A DNA stretch of 64,000 nt from Acidimicrobiales bacterium (GTDB taxonomy: Bacteria; Actinomycetota; Acidimicrobiia; Acidimicrobiales; RAAP-2), in assembly GCA_025351385.1 (NCBI GenBank), contig JANXWA010000003.1:1-64000 (forward strand), given 5' to 3'. Positions 26,620 through 36,276 of the stretch are shown one piece after another. The first letter of the stretch is position 1, and each line of letters opens with the position of its first letter. The position numbers and the translations under genes were made by a program. The notes beneath the pieces are model-generated. The model was not told where the DNA came from. It saw only the letters and a list, made by a program, of their open reading frames with translations, and did not search any database.

Positions 26620-27669
26620 ATGGTGGAACCACTCCTGGACATCAAGGACCTCGACGTCCGCTTCTCCACCTCCGAGGGTGAGACGAGGGCGATACGCGGA
26701 ATCAATCTCTCGCTCAACCCCCGCGAGGTGCTCGGCATCGTCGGCGAGTCGGGCTCGGGCAAGTCAGTGACCGCGTTGGCGGTGATGGGGCTCCTCGCCA
26801 AGAACGCCAACGTGACGGGCTCGATTCACATGGGTGATCGCGAGTTGCTCGGAATGAAGGACCGCCAGCTGTCGTCCATCCGCGGGCTGAAGATCGGAAT
26901 GATCTTCCAGGACCCGCTGACCTCGCTCAATCCGGTCTACAGCGTTGGGTGGCAGGTGGAGGAGGCCATCTCCGCGCATCAGGATCTCAGCAAGGAGAAG
27001 CGCCGCGCCGAGGCCATCCGGCTGCTCGAGTTGGTAGGCATCCCCCGGGCCGACGACCGAGTCGACGACTACCCCCACGAGTTCTCCGGGGGGATGCGCC
27101 AGCGGGTGGTCATCGCCATCGCGATGGCCAACAATCCCCAGATCATCCTCGCCGACGAGCCGACCACCGCGCTCGACGTGACGGTCCAGGCGCAGGTGCT
27201 CGAGGCGCTCCAGGTGGCCATCGACCAGTCCCACGCGTCGCTGGTCTTGATCACCCACGACCTTGGCGTCGTGGCCGGACTGGCGTCGCGCGTGGTGGTC
27301 ATGTACGCGGGACGAATCGTGGAGATCGGCACCGCCGACGCGATCTTCTATTCGCCGGCGATGCCCTATACCCACGGACTCCTCGGTTCGATCCCCCGGG
27401 TTGACGACGACGGGGGCGCTCGCCTGCGCCAGATTCCCGGCTCCCCTCCCTCGATGATCGGTACTCAACCCGGGTGTCCGTTCGCGCCGCGATGCCCACT
27501 GCGCAAGGACATCTGCCTGACCGAGGAGCCGGCGCTGCGCAGCGTGTCCTCGACGACGGGGACCGAAGCCCATCAGGCCGCATGCCACTTCGCCAGCGAC
27601 GTGGTGACGATGCCACTCGCGTCGATGTTCCCCGACACGTCAGATGATCACGAGGAGCCACCGCAATGA
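26620..27669 (+). CDS. ABC transporter ATP-binding protein, DppD/OppD type
   Basis: 349-aa nucleotide-binding subunit. Walker [11 protein letters not shown] (about 44-53), Q-loop [10 protein letters not shown], signature [10 protein letters not shown], Walker [12 protein letters not shown] and switch His in LITHDLGVV. The C-terminal oligopeptide-transporter extension with its Cys cluster ([14 protein letters not shown]) is present. The ATG follows directly on the stop of the DppC-like gene. Works as a heterodimer with the 27666 product. Confidence 0.94.
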   Translation: MVEPLLDIKDLDVRFSTSEGETRAIRGINLSLNPREVLGIVGESGSGKSVTALAVMGLLAKNANVTGSIHMGDRELLGMKDRQLSSIRGLKIGMIFQDPLTSLNPVYSVGWQVEEAISAHQDLSKEKRRAEAIRLLELVGIPRADDRVDDYPHEFSGGMRQRVVIAIAMANNPQIILADEPTTALDVTVQAQVLEALQVAIDQSHASLVLITHDLGVVAGLASRVVVMYAGRIVEIGTADAIFYSPAMPYTHGLLGSIPRVDDDGGARLRQIPGSPPSMIGTQPGCPFAPRCPLRKDICLTEEPALRSVSSTTGTEAHQAACHFASDVVTMPLASMFPDTSDDHEEPPQ

Positions 27670-28688
27670 CGAGCGAGGCACCCGTGGCGATCGAAACCAC
27701 CACCCCACTCCTTTCGGTGAAGGACCTCGTCGTCCACTTCAAGAAGCGCTCCCACAGGTTTCTGAAGAGCTACGAGAACACCGTCCATGCCGTGTGCGGG
27801 ACGTCGTTCGACATCCATCCGGGCGAGACATTGGGCCTCGTCGGCGAGTCAGGTTGCGGCAAGACGACGACCGGACGGGCTGTCCTGCAGTTGATCCGAC
27901 CCACGTCCGGTTCGGTCACCTTCGCCGGCCAGGAGTTGACGGGGCTCAATCGCGAGGAGCTGCGTGGGACGCGCCAGACCATGCAGGTCGTGTTCCAGGA
28001 CCCGTTCGGGTCACTGGACCCGCGGATGCCCGTTGGTGAGGCGATCGCCGAGCCGCTGAGGATTCACGGCCAGTGGACAAAGTCCGAGGGCCACCAGCGA
28101 GTGGGCGAGATGATGAACCTCGTCGGTCTCGAACCGCGATTCGCCAACCGTTTCCCGAATGAGTTTTCGGGCGGACAGCGCCAGCGCGTGGGAATCGCTC
28201 GCGCCCTCATACTGAGTCCACGGCTCCTCGTGCTCGACGAGCCGGTGTCGGCACTGGACGTCTCGATCCAAGCCGGAGTCGTCAATCTGCTCGAGGACCT
28301 GCAGGCCCGACTTGGTGTCGCCTATCTGTTCATCGCCCACGACCTCTCGGTCATCCGCCACGTGTCCGATCGCGTCGCGGTGATGTACCTGGGACGAATC
28401 GTGGAAATCGCGGACCAGGGATCCATCTACCGACGGCCCAGCCACCCCTACACCCAGGCCCTGCTCTCGGCCGTGCCAATACCCGATCCTCACAAGGAAC
28501 GGTCACGGCGACGAATCGTCTTGAAGGGAGACCTGCCGAGCCCGGTCGATCCGCCGTCGGGATGTCGCTTCCGAACTCGCTGTTGGAAGGCCCAGGCGAT
28601 CTGCGAGTCAGAGACGCCCGAGTTGCTCGAACTCGAAGACGGCCACCGTGTGGCCTGCCACTTCCCCGAAGTCATCGAGGTCGTCTGA
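27666..28688 (+). CDS. ABC transporter ATP-binding protein, DppF/OppF type
   Basis: 340-aa second ATPase. Walker [12 protein letters not shown] (about 59-69), [13 protein letters not shown], signature [10 protein letters not shown], Walker [13 protein letters not shown]-loop FIAHDLSVI and the Cys-rich C-terminus ([14 protein letters not shown]). The ATG overlaps the DppD-like stop by 4 bp (ATGA). Last gene of the first transporter operon. Confidence 0.94.
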   Translation: MTSEAPVAIETTTPLLSVKDLVVHFKKRSHRFLKSYENTVHAVCGTSFDIHPGETLGLVGESGCGKTTTGRAVLQLIRPTSGSVTFAGQELTGLNREELRGTRQTMQVVFQDPFGSLDPRMPVGEAIAEPLRIHGQWTKSEGHQRVGEMMNLVGLEPRFANRFPNEFSGGQRQRVGIARALILSPRLLVLDEPVSALDVSIQAGVVNLLEDLQARLGVAYLFIAHDLSVIRHVSDRVAVMYLGRIVEIADQGSIYRRPSHPYTQALLSAVPIPDPHKERSRRRIVLKGDLPSPVDPPSGCRFRTRCWKAQAICESETPELLELEDGHRVACHFPEVIEVV

Positions 28689-28887
28689 TCATCGCCTCGC
28701 GGCTGATGTCTGACGGGGTGGCCACCAGACAGTCGTTGTGAGCCCTCGTCAGCACCCTGTTCCAACCTCACCACCGTCACAAGTCCATCTTTTTTGTCCA
28801 GTTCTGCTCAGCCGACATCGGGAGCATCAATGATCCGCCGACTCCCGGTCGTGTCACCGAGTGAGTGATTCCTCGGCCCGAACTGAC
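28689..28887 (+). other. intergenic region after the first transporter operon
   Basis: No gene seen. An imperfect hairpin (TGTCTG 28708-28713 with CAGACA 28727-28732) and a separate T6 run at 28790-28795 are present, but they are not close enough to make a typical intrinsic terminator. Confidence 0.35.
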
Positions 28888-28916
28888 TTGTTTCAATCTG
28901 AGGGTGAACCTAAGGT
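28888..28916 (+). promoter_or_regulatory. promoter of SBP3
   Basis: TTGTTT (28888-28893), 17-bp spacer, TAAGGT (28911-28916). It predicts a leader of about 70 nt before ATG 28992. Confidence 0.5.
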
Positions 28917-28954
28917 GCTCACCAAGCATCGATATCTGGTGCGCGTACTGAGGC

Positions 28955-28972
28955 ATCGCCAACGAGGGCGAT
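28955..28972 (+). promoter_or_regulatory. leader hairpin just before the SBP3 ribosome-binding site
   Basis: Perfect inverted repeat ATCGCC / GGCGAT with loop AACGAG. It ends 3 nt before the Shine-Dalgarno GGGAGG (28976-28981). It could shield or stabilise the 5' end of the message. Confidence 0.4.
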
Positions 28973-28991
28973 TATGGGAGGCAATTACTTT

Positions 28992-30836
28992 ATGCAATTC
29001 AAACGAAGGCTTCGGCTCTTGCTCACGGTCGGCACCGCTGCCGGCGCGCTGACAATGGGCGCTGTTGCGGTAACGACGGGCAGCGCCGGCGCGAGCGCGG
29101 CGAACAACACGATTGTCCTCGCTGAAGGTCCGGGGGCCAGTCCGAACTACATCTTCCCCTATCTGGGTTGCAAGGACTTCTCAGTGGCGACGCTGAGCGC
29201 GTTCCAGGTCGAGATGTACCGTCCCCTCTACTGGTTCGGCCTCGGCACGTCGGCGGCCGTCCAGCCAGCGCTCTCCGTGGCCAAGATGCCAGTCATGAGC
29301 AACGGCAACAAGACGATCACCATCGACCTGAAGGGCTGGAAGTTCACGAGTGGCCAGACCATCAACGCTCAGTCCGTCATGTTCTTCTTGAACATGTACA
29401 AGGCCGACCCCACCTCCTACTGCGGGTACAACGCCGGCTACGGCATTCCCGACCAAGTGGCTTCGGCCACCGGTTCGGGAAACCGGGTGGTCATCAAGTT
29501 CAAGACCGGTGTCAACCCGAACTGGATCCTCTACAACTACCTGTCCGAGATCACGCCGATGGCCGACACCTGGGACGTCACCGCCCCGGGCAAGACCTCG
29601 ACCTGTGCGACCGGTGCCTACGGTGCGAAGTCGACCAACACGGCCTGCAAGGCCGTGGAGAAGTACTTGGACGCCCAGGCGACCAAGACGTCCACCTACA
29701 CCAACACCATGTGGCAGTCCGGCGTTAGTGGTCCCTACAAGCTCATCGCCTTTGACAACCTCGGCAACGTGACCTTCCAGGCGAACACCAAGTACTCGGG
29801 CCCTCAGAAGTCCCAGGTCAAGTACGTGAAGGAAATCGCCTACACCTCTACGACCCCTGAGCAGAATGCGCTGCGTGCCGGCACGATCGACCTCGGCTAC
29901 GTCGACAACACGGTACTGACCCAAACCGGAACCCCGACCCACCCCGGCGCCAACTGGCCCGTCATCGCGAACAAGTACAACTTGGTGGTCGGTGCGCCCT
30001 GGTCGGTTGACTACGCGGCCTACAACTTCAATAAGAAGAATCCGCAGTCGATCTTCCTCAACCAGCTGTACATCCGTCAGGCGATTCAGATGACGGTGAA
30101 CCAGCCGGGGATGATAAAAAAGATCTTCAAGGGCTACGGCTACGTGCAGATCAACCCGATGCCGCCGGTGACACCGCTGTCGATCTCGGGCGGCCCCTCG
30201 ACGGTCAATCCCTACCCGTACAACCCGACCAAGGCCTCAGCGTTGCTGAAGAGCCACGGATGGGTCATGACGGGCGGTGCGCTCTCATGCGCCAAGGTCG
30301 GTACGGCATCCAGCGACTGTGGTGCGGGGATTAAGAAGGGCCAGAAGTTGGCGATCACGATGCTCTACGGAAGCGGCATTCCGTCGTTGGCCCTTCAGGT
30401 CAACACCGAAGTCGCAGAGTGGAAGGCGATCGGAATCTCGACGACTGTCACCACCCAGCCGTTCAATGGTGTGGTGAGCTACTGCGTCGCCAACTCGGCT
30501 GCCTGGAGCATCTGCCTCTGGGGTGCTGGCTGGATCTACGCGCCGGACTACTACCCATCGGGCGAGTCGCTCTTCGTGCCGGGCGCCAGTTTCAACATCG
30601 GAGCATTCAGCAACGCGGCGCTCACCAAGGCCGTGAAGGCCTCGACGTTCGGTACCGCTTCGCTGAAGCAGTTCGCGGATATCGCAGCCCAGCAGCTGCC
30701 CGACCTCTACCAACCGAACACGACGAACAACTTCGTTCAGGGCGGCATCGGAGAGGTCATCAAGACGCTGAAGAGCTCGATTGGCTTCACGCCGAACCCG
30801 CTCGAGAACTTCATGCCGGAGTACTACCACTTCTAG
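28992..30836 (+). CDS. peptide-type ABC transporter solute-binding protein (SBP3)
   Basis: 614-aa family 5 binding protein, close paralogue of SBP1: shared stretches include GASPNYIFPYL, NAQSVMFFLNMYK, SYCGYN, YNYLSEITPM and the identical tail NFMPEYYH. Signal peptide MQFKRRLRLLLTVG onward to GASA, with no lipobox. Eight Cys match those of SBP1 in position. The ATG at 28992 is preferred over 28974 because GGGAGG lies 10 nt upstream of it and because SBP1 begins at the equivalent residue. Followed by a long GC hairpin and then the second permease pair, which it presumably serves. Confidence 0.92.
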   Translation: MQFKRRLRLLLTVGTAAGALTMGAVAVTTGSAGASAANNTIVLAEGPGASPNYIFPYLGCKDFSVATLSAFQVEMYRPLYWFGLGTSAAVQPALSVAKMPVMSNGNKTITIDLKGWKFTSGQTINAQSVMFFLNMYKADPTSYCGYNAGYGIPDQVASATGSGNRVVIKFKTGVNPNWILYNYLSEITPMADTWDVTAPGKTSTCATGAYGAKSTNTACKAVEKYLDAQATKTSTYTNTMWQSGVSGPYKLIAFDNLGNVTFQANTKYSGPQKSQVKYVKEIAYTSTTPEQNALRAGTIDLGYVDNTVLTQTGTPTHPGANWPVIANKYNLVVGAPWSVDYAAYNFNKKNPQSIFLNQLYIRQAIQMTVNQPGMIKKIFKGYGYVQINPMPPVTPLSISGGPSTVNPYPYNPTKASALLKSHGWVMTGGALSCAKVGTASSDCGAGIKKGQKLAITMLYGSGIPSLALQVNTEVAEWKAIGISTTVTTQPFNGVVSYCVANSAAWSICLWGAGWIYAPDYYPSGESLFVPGASFNIGAFSNAALTKAVKASTFGTASLKQFADIAAQQLPDLYQPNTTNNFVQGGIGEVIKTLKSSIGFTPNPLENFMPEYYHF

Positions 30837-30857
30837 AACTCTTTGACGTGGTCTGAC

Positions 30858-30897
30858 CAACGACGAGCGGCCCCCAGTCGGGGGCCGCCCGTCGTTG
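30858..30897 (+). terminator. long GC-rich hairpin after SBP3
   Basis: Outer stem CAACGACG / CGTCGTTG (30858-30865 with 30890-30897) and inner stem CGGCCCCC / GGGGGCCG (30868-30875 with 30880-30887), tetraloop AGTC. There is no T-tract afterwards, so termination may be partial or the hairpin may protect the SBP3 mRNA 3' end. Confidence 0.65.
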
Positions 30898-30963
30898 ACA
30901 ATCGCGGTGACCGATGACGTCGGGTACCCCGATGTCGCCAGTGATCGTCCGGATACGCGCTGC

Positions 30964-30969
30964 TAAACT
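30964..30969 (+). promoter_or_regulatory. -10 element of the second permease pair (leaderless)
   Basis: TAAACT, 6 nt before GTG 30976. It lies 66 bp after the GC hairpin, so transcription restarts between SBP3 and the permeases as in the first cluster. Confidence 0.55.
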
Positions 30970-30975
30970 TTCCCA

Positions 30976-31947
30976 GTGTTCACCTACGTGCTACGACGAC
31001 TGGTTCAGTCGTTCATAGTGCTGCTCATCGTGATGTTGATCACGTTCACGCTCCCCTACTTCGAGCCCAACGGAATCCTCGCCCCGGCCTACATCGTGCT
31101 TGGCTCGCATATCAGTCCCCACGCCGTGCACGTCTGGGGAGTGCAGAACGGCATGTTCCACCCCTACTACGTGCGCTTCTGGAACTACCTCGACCAGGTC
31201 TTCATCCACTTCAACCTCGGGGTCTCCTACAAGCAGAACCTTTCCGTCTGGGGCATCATCTCGCTGTACGTCCCGCGCACCATCTGGCTGGCCCTGTCGT
31301 CGCTGATCTTGACCGTCGTCATCGCAATCCCCCTGGGCATCTACCAGGCGTCGCGGCGCAACAGCGTCGTGGACTACGTCGCGACCGGAACTGCCTTCAT
31401 CCTCTACGGAATTCCTGCGTTCCTGCTCGGCATCCTCATGCTGCAGTTCTTCAGCTTCAGCTGGACCCACCTGCCCGCCCAGCCTCCTGATGGTGTGGCG
31501 CCCTGGGCGATGTTCACCAATCCCCTCGGGTTCATCCTGCCGGTCATGACGCTGACCCTGCTCAGCATTGCCTTCCTCAGCCGGTTCATGCGTAGCGCCG
31601 TGCTCGAGGTCCTCGTACAGGACTACGTGAGAACCGCCAAGGCCAAGGGCTGTTCCAGCCGCCAGGTCCTCTTTCGACACTCGTTCCGCAACGCGCTCGG
31701 CCCGATCGTCATCATCCTCGGCCTCTACCTGCCTGGGCTCTTGGGCGGCGCCGTCGTGATCGAGAGCGTCTTCAACTACAGCGGCCTCGGCATCCAGCTC
31801 GTCACCGCCGCCACCAGTCTCGACGTCCCGACCGTTCTCGGCATCACACTGCTGGTGTCGATCCTGACGCTGCTGGGCAATCTACTGGCGGACATCATGC
31901 TCGGCATCGTGAACCCCCGAATACGGGTCGAGGGCTCGGGACGATGA
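30976..31947 (+). CDS. ABC transporter permease, DppB/OppB type (second copy)
   Basis: 323-aa membrane protein: first helix QSFIVLLIVMLITFTLPYF (about 10-28), a long external loop with many aromatic residues (about 35-85), then five helices, EAA-like loop DYVRTAKAKGCSSRQVLFRH and C-terminal IVNPRIRVEG. Clearly diverged from the copy at 24704, so this is not a recent duplication. GTG start fixed by TAAACT 6 nt upstream. Overlaps the next permease by 4 bp. Confidence 0.92.
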   Translation: MFTYVLRRLVQSFIVLLIVMLITFTLPYFEPNGILAPAYIVLGSHISPHAVHVWGVQNGMFHPYYVRFWNYLDQVFIHFNLGVSYKQNLSVWGIISLYVPRTIWLALSSLILTVVIAIPLGIYQASRRNSVVDYVATGTAFILYGIPAFLLGILMLQFFSFSWTHLPAQPPDGVAPWAMFTNPLGFILPVMTLTLLSIAFLSRFMRSAVLEVLVQDYVRTAKAKGCSSRQVLFRHSFRNALGPIVIILGLYLPGLLGGAVVIESVFNYSGLGIQLVTAATSLDVPTVLGITLLVSILTLLGNLLADIMLGIVNPRIRVEGSGR

Positions 31948-32879
31948 GTATCTACGAGGAGCCGGCGATGCCGGCGGGGATCGTCCACACCGACGTCGCC
32001 GACCTTGAATCGGGCGACGTCATTATCCCGCTGTGGCGCCAAAGACTGCAGATTTTTTTCCACAACAAGCTCGCCATTGTCTCGGTGATGTTCCTGCTCG
32101 CCATCGTCGGATTCTGCTACGTAGGACCGCTGCTGTACCACACGAACCAGACCGACCAGGCGTCGGCGCTCAACGCGGTATGGAACGGCCCGCCGTCGAT
32201 GCACCATTGGCTCGGCACGGACAGCTCCGGCTTCGACGAACTCGGCCGGATAATGTACGGCGGCGAGTACTCGCTCAGCCTGGGCATCCTCGCCGGGTTC
32301 ATCACCATCGTCGTCGGCACCATCTACGGCATGGTCTCAGGGTTCATCGGCGGCGCGTTGGACACTATCTTGATGCGCCTGCTCGACGCGCTGCTGTCGA
32401 TCCCCCTGCTCTTCCTGCTCATCACATTGATCGCGGTCTTCACGAGGTCGACCGTTTTCCTGATCGTCATCATCGGCGTCACCGGGTGGTTCGCGAACGC
32501 CCGCATCATCCGCGGCGACGCCCTACTCATCAAGAAGCTGGAGTACTCCCAAGCGGCCTATGCCATGGGCGCCAGCCGGATCCACATCATTCGGCGCCAC
32601 GTCTTCCCCAACTCCATGAGCAACATCGTGACGGTCGCCACCTTCTCGGTGGCCGACGCCATCTTGTTCCTCTCCACGCTCGGATTCCTTGGCCTAGGAA
32701 TCCCGGCACCCCAGACCGACTGGGGGACGATGATGCAGAACGGCGCGGCCCAGCAGCCCAATGGCTACTGGTGGGAGATCTACCCGACCGCCTTCTTCTT
32801 CGTCCTTGTGATCGTCGCCATCACCTACGTGGGCGAGGCGCTCCGCGACGCGTTCGAAGTCCGGTTGCTGGAGCGCTAG
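31944..32879 (+). CDS. ABC transporter permease, DppC/OppC type (second copy)
   Basis: 311 aa. Hydrophilic N-terminus of about 40 residues, first helix LAIVSVMFLLAIVGFCYV, then HHWLGTDSSGFDELGRIMYGG, the substrate-entry motif of the family, the EAA loop (YSQAAYAMGASRIHIIRRHV) and FLGLGIPAPQTDWG. The ATG overlaps the GTG-started partner by 4 bp (ATGA). No ATPase follows on this strand; the double ATPase encoded convergently 34 bp away is the likely energiser. Confidence 0.92.
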   Translation: MSIYEEPAMPAGIVHTDVADLESGDVIIPLWRQRLQIFFHNKLAIVSVMFLLAIVGFCYVGPLLYHTNQTDQASALNAVWNGPPSMHHWLGTDSSGFDELGRIMYGGEYSLSLGILAGFITIVVGTIYGMVSGFIGGALDTILMRLLDALLSIPLLFLLITLIAVFTRSTVFLIVIIGVTGWFANARIIRGDALLIKKLEYSQAAYAMGASRIHIIRRHVFPNSMSNIVTVATFSVADAILFLSTLGFLGLGIPAPQTDWGTMMQNGAAQQPNGYWWEIYPTAFFFVLVIVAITYVGEALRDAFEVRLLER

Positions 32880-32913
32880 GCCGCCGGCTCGCACGACCGA
32901 GCGGCGAAGCTCC

Positions 32914-34938
32914 CTAGACCTTCGCCGTCAACTTGACCGGCGACTTCATCGGGAAGTGGCACGCCGCCTGCTGGGTCTCCGAGAAGTGCTGGAACAGGGG
33001 CTCCTCGTTGACGCAGACGTCCTGGGCCTTCGGGCAGCGTGTGCGGAAGCGACATCCCGACGGCGGGTTGATCGCTGAGGGCAGCTCGCCGATCACCTGG
33101 CGGCCTCGACGACGTCGGGCCTCGGCAGGGTCGGGCACCGGAACCACGTCGAGGAGCCCCCGGGTGTAGGGATGGGCCGGCGAGCGAAAGACCGACTCCG
33201 CATCGCCGATCTCTACGATCTTGCCGAGGTACATGACCGCGATGGTGTCGGCCATGTAGTAAACGACTGCGAGGTCGTGGCTCACCATGACGTACGAGAG
33301 GCGGTGCTCGCGCTGGAGCTCCTTCATCAAGTTGAGGATCTGAGCCTGGATCGAGACGTCCAGTGCCGAGACGGGCTCGTCGGCGACGATCAGGCGGGGA
33401 TTGAGTGCCAGCGCGCGCGCCAGACCGATCCTCTGGCGCTGTCCCCCAGAGAACTCGTGGGGGTAACGGTCGGCCGACATCCGGTCGAGTCCGACGGACA
33501 ACAAGAGCTCGGTGACGCGCTCTCGCTGCTGGGCTTTGGTCCCGGACTTTTGCACCATGAGGGGCTCACCGAGGATCTGTCCAACCTTCATGCGCGGATC
33601 GAGCGAGGAGTAGGGGTCCTGAAACATCATCTGACGATCGCGGCGATCGGCCCGCGACGGCTGTTGGCCTTTCGCCGAGACGAGCCGACCGTCGAAGTGC
33701 ACTTCGCCTCCGGTCAGCGGCTCAAGCCCGACCAGCATGCGCCCGATCGTGGTCTTGCCGCAGCCCGACTCGCCGACCAGCCCGAACGTCTCGCCTTCGG
33801 TGACCGAGAACGAGACATTCGACACCGCGTGGACCGCGCCGACATTGTGTCGCACGAAACCGCCCTTGATGGGGAACTCCTTGACCAAACCCTCGACGCG
33901 AACGAGGTCATTCTTCGACGTCGTCGTCGCGACCGCCGCCGCGGTCGCCACCGGCGCCCCGATCGCGAGGGGGCCGGTCCGGGGGTAGAAGCAGGCTGCA
34001 CCGTGACTGCCGTCGGCGACGAAGGGCGGGTCGCTGCCACGGCACTGGTCGGTGGCAAAGGCGCACCGCGGAGCGAATCGGCAACCCACGATCTCCTTCG
34101 TGAGGTTCGGTGGCATGCCGGCAATGGACGCCAATTTGTGCTTGGTGGCGTTCTCGAGGTTGGGCACCGAAGCCAGCAGGGCCTGAGTGTAAGGATGGCG
34201 CATCGAGTGGAAGAGCTCGTTGGTCTCACCCTCTTCGGCCTTCTTGCCACCGTACATCACGACGACACGGTCGGCACGACCCGCAATCACTCCCATGTCG
34301 TGCGTGATGAGCAGCATCGCCATGCCGAGCTCCTTGCGGAGATTGTCCAGGATGTCAAGGATCTGTGCCTGGATCGTGACGTCGAGCGCCGTCGTCGGCT
34401 CGTCGGCGATCAGGAGCTTGGGCTCGCACACCAGCCCCATCGCAATGATGACGCGCTGGCGTAGTCCGCCGGAGAGTTCGAACGGGTACTGGTCGAGCCG
34501 CTCCTCGGGGCTCGGCATCTCCACCATCTCGAGTACCTCGAGTGCACGCTTGCGGGCCTCCTCCTTGGAGGCGCCCCGATGGATCCGCAGACCCTCTCCA
34601 ATCTGGCGGCCGATCTTGGTCGTGGGGTTGAGCGAACTCATGGGGTCTTGGGGGATCAGAGCGATACTGCTGCCTCGATAGCTGCGCATCTCCTTCTCCG
34701 AGAGCGTCGCCAAATCCACCCCGTCGAGGACCACGTTCCCGGCGACGATCTTCCCGGTCCCGGGCAGCAGCCGCATGACGGCCAGTCCGGTCGTGGTCTT
34801 GCCACATCCCGACTCCCCCACGAGCCCGACGCACTCGCCGGGGGCGATGGACAGGGAAAAGTCGTCTACAGCAGTAGCGACGGAGTTGCGGCTCGTGAAC
34901 TGGACCGACAGGTTGTTCACGGTTAGCAACGAGGACAT
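32914..34938 (-). CDS. fused double ABC ATPase, DppD-DppF type
   Basis: 674 aa with two full nucleotide-binding domains in one chain. First: Walker [11 protein letters not shown] (41-50), signature [10 protein letters not shown], Walker [12 protein letters not shown], Cys cluster [15 protein letters not shown] short Ala/Thr/Val-rich linker (about residues 320-340) follows. Second: [11 protein letters not shown], signature [21 protein letters not shown] and Cys cluster [14 protein letters not shown]. Similar fusions exist (GsiA/YliA type). It faces the second permease pair and most likely powers it, although it is on the opposite strand with its own TAGGAT -10 box. Could also serve other permeases. 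Confidence 0.93.
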   Translation of the reverse strand: MSSLLTVNNLSVQFTSRNSVATAVDDFSLSIAPGECVGLVGESGCGKTTTGLAVMRLLPGTGKIVAGNVVLDGVDLATLSEKEMRSYRGSSIALIPQDPMSSLNPTTKIGRQIGEGLRIHRGASKEEARKRALEVLEMVEMPSPEERLDQYPFELSGGLRQRVIIAMGLVCEPKLLIADEPTTALDVTIQAQILDILDNLRKELGMAMLLITHDMGVIAGRADRVVVMYGGKKAEEGETNELFHSMRHPYTQALLASVPNLENATKHKLASIAGMPPNLTKEIVGCRFAPRCAFATDQCRGSDPPFVADGSHGAACFYPRTGPLAIGAPVATAAAVATTTSKNDLVRVEGLVKEFPIKGGFVRHNVGAVHAVSNVSFSVTEGETFGLVGESGCGKTTIGRMLVGLEPLTGGEVHFDGRLVSAKGQQPSRADRRDRQMMFQDPYSSLDPRMKVGQILGEPLMVQKSGTKAQQRERVTELLLSVGLDRMSADRYPHEFSGGQRQRIGLARALALNPRLIVADEPVSALDVSIQAQILNLMKELQREHRLSYVMVSHDLAVVYYMADTIAVMYLGKIVEIGDAESVFRSPAHPYTRGLLDVVPVPDPAEARRRRGRQVIGELPSAINPPSGCRFRTRCPKAQDVCVNEEPLFQHFSETQQAACHFPMKSPVKLTAKV

Positions 34939-34947
34939 GGTTGCTAA

Positions 34948-34953
34948 ATCCTA
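34948..34953 (-). promoter_or_regulatory. -10 element of the double ATPase gene
   Basis: TAGGAT on the minus strand, 9 nt before ATG 34938, so the leader would be about 2 nt. Confidence 0.4.
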
Positions 34954-35017
34954 CTCTTTTCGGGGTAAATCGACCCTGGCGAAGCGTGGTTTCGATACGC
35001 CGACGAAGGGTGATCGG

Positions 35018-35683
35018 CTAACTCGCGAGGAGGTGCCAGGTTCGTCGATGGTGGTAGCAGGGACCCTCCTCACGTAACGCCTTCAGGTGCCTCGGTGCCC
35101 CGTAGCCCTTGTTGCGCGCCCAGTCGTAACTCTCGAATTCGGCGCTGAGAGCGACCATGAGTTGGTCGCGATGGACCTTGGCGAGCACCGAGGACGCCGC
35201 GATCGTGGCGCACGAGCGATCGCCCTTGACGACCGTCGTCACCGGCAGCCGGGCGTAGGTGAGCGGCGGTGGCGCAACGGCCCCGAACGAGACGTCGAGC
35301 GGAGCGCGCAGGAGGTTGAACGAGCCGTCGATCAGGGCGTGGGTCGGACGGACGCTCAAGCCGTCGATCGCCCGGGTCGCCGCCACCGCCAACGCGATAC
35401 GAAGTCCCCAGGCGTCGATCTCGGCGGCGCTCGCTGAGCCGAGCGACCACGCCGCCGCCCAACTTTCGAGCGGCCCGACGAGGGCCTCTCGGCGCGCGGG
35501 CGTCAGAAGTTTGGAGTCGTTGAGTCCGGGCGGAGGAGACGTCAGGTCAGTGATCACCACCGCACCGACCGTCATCGGACCGGCGAGGGCACCGCGACCG
35601 ACCTCGTCGACGCCGACCACCACTCCGCCTCGGTGCAGCAATGGCCGTTCGAAGGCCAGCAGGTCGACGATTCGTTGGGCCAC
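35018..35683 (-). CDS. rnhB: ribonuclease HII
   Basis: 221 aa. Cleaves RNA of RNA-DNA hybrids and removes misincorporated ribonucleotides. Visible: VVGVDEVGRGALAGP with the catalytic Asp26-Glu27, LNDSKLL, ALIDGSFN with the third Asp, and KGDRSCATIAASSVLAKVHRD with the fourth. Length is typical. GTG start at 35683 with TACCCT 6 nt upstream, so a leaderless message is likely. Divergent from the GNAT gene, with an 79-bp gap. Confidence 0.95.
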   Translation of the reverse strand: MAQRIVDLLAFERPLLHRGGVVVGVDEVGRGALAGPMTVGAVVITDLTSPPPGLNDSKLLTPARREALVGPLESWAAAWSLGSASAAEIDAWGLRIALAVAATRAIDGLSVRPTHALIDGSFNLLRAPLDVSFGAVAPPPLTYARLPVTTVVKGDRSCATIAASSVLAKVHRDQLMVALSAEFESYDWARNKGYGAPRHLKALREEGPCYHHRRTWHLLAS

Positions 35684-35689
35684 ACCCCA

Positions 35690-35695
35690 AGGGTA
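35690..35695 (-). promoter_or_regulatory. -10 element of rnhB (leaderless)
   Basis: TACCCT on the minus strand, 6 nt before GTG 35683. Confidence 0.45.
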
Positions 35696-35749
35696 CTGAC
35701 GACGACCGTACGCATCGGGAACCCACGACGATCACTCGCACCCGCTACG

Positions 35750-35755
35750 TAGAAT
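35750..35755 (+). promoter_or_regulatory. -10 element of the GNAT gene (leaderless)
   Basis: TAGAAT, 7 nt before GTG 35763. Confidence 0.55.
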
Positions 35756-35762
35756 CGACGAC

Positions 35763-36200
35763 GTGACTACTCACTTCAAATGGCGTGGCGACTTCGAGAC
35801 CAGCGAGGTGAACGAGCTGCACTCACGGGCCTTCGCCACTCGTCGCTACGCCGACTCGGAGTGGGACTGGGTCGACCTGACGAATCGTCACTCCCTTGGT
35901 TGGGTGACGGCCCGAGCGCCCGCGCAACTCGTCGGGTTCGTCAACGTCGTGTGGGACGGGCTCGTGCACGCGTGGATCCAAGACGTCATGGTCGTCGACG
36001 CGCTTCGTTGCGAAGGGATCGGCGAGCGTCTGGTCGCCCGGGCGCGCCAGGGCGCGCGCGAGGCCAGATGCGAATGGCTTCACGTCGACTTTGACGACGC
36101 CCTTACGCCCTTCTACATCGATGCGTGCGGCTTCACGCCGACGAAGGCCGGTCTCTTTGCACTGCAGGACCGGGCGTCGGACGCCTCGCCCACGACGTGA
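35763..36200 (+). CDS. GNAT-family N-acetyltransferase
   Basis: 145 aa. The GNAT acetyl-CoA pyrophosphate loop is visible as VVDALRCEGIGERLVARA (motif A, Q/RxxGxG/A form RCEGIG, about residues 79-84), preceded by the strand AWIQDVMV and followed by CEWLHVDFDDALTPFYIDACGF, the typical terminal strand and helix. Small, cytosolic. The acceptor substrate is unknown. Not evidently linked to the following cofC gene, from which it is separated by 76 bp. Confidence 0.85.
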   Translation: MTTHFKWRGDFETSEVNELHSRAFATRRYADSEWDWVDLTNRHSLGWVTARAPAQLVGFVNVVWDGLVHAWIQDVMVVDALRCEGIGERLVARARQGAREARCEWLHVDFDDALTPFYIDACGFTPTKAGLFALQDRASDASPTT

Positions 36201-36276
36201 GCCGCCCTTTCGCTCCGCCGGCGACGATCGCTGCCCCGTCACCACGTCGCGCCGTCCAGCACGCAAATCGACCGGC

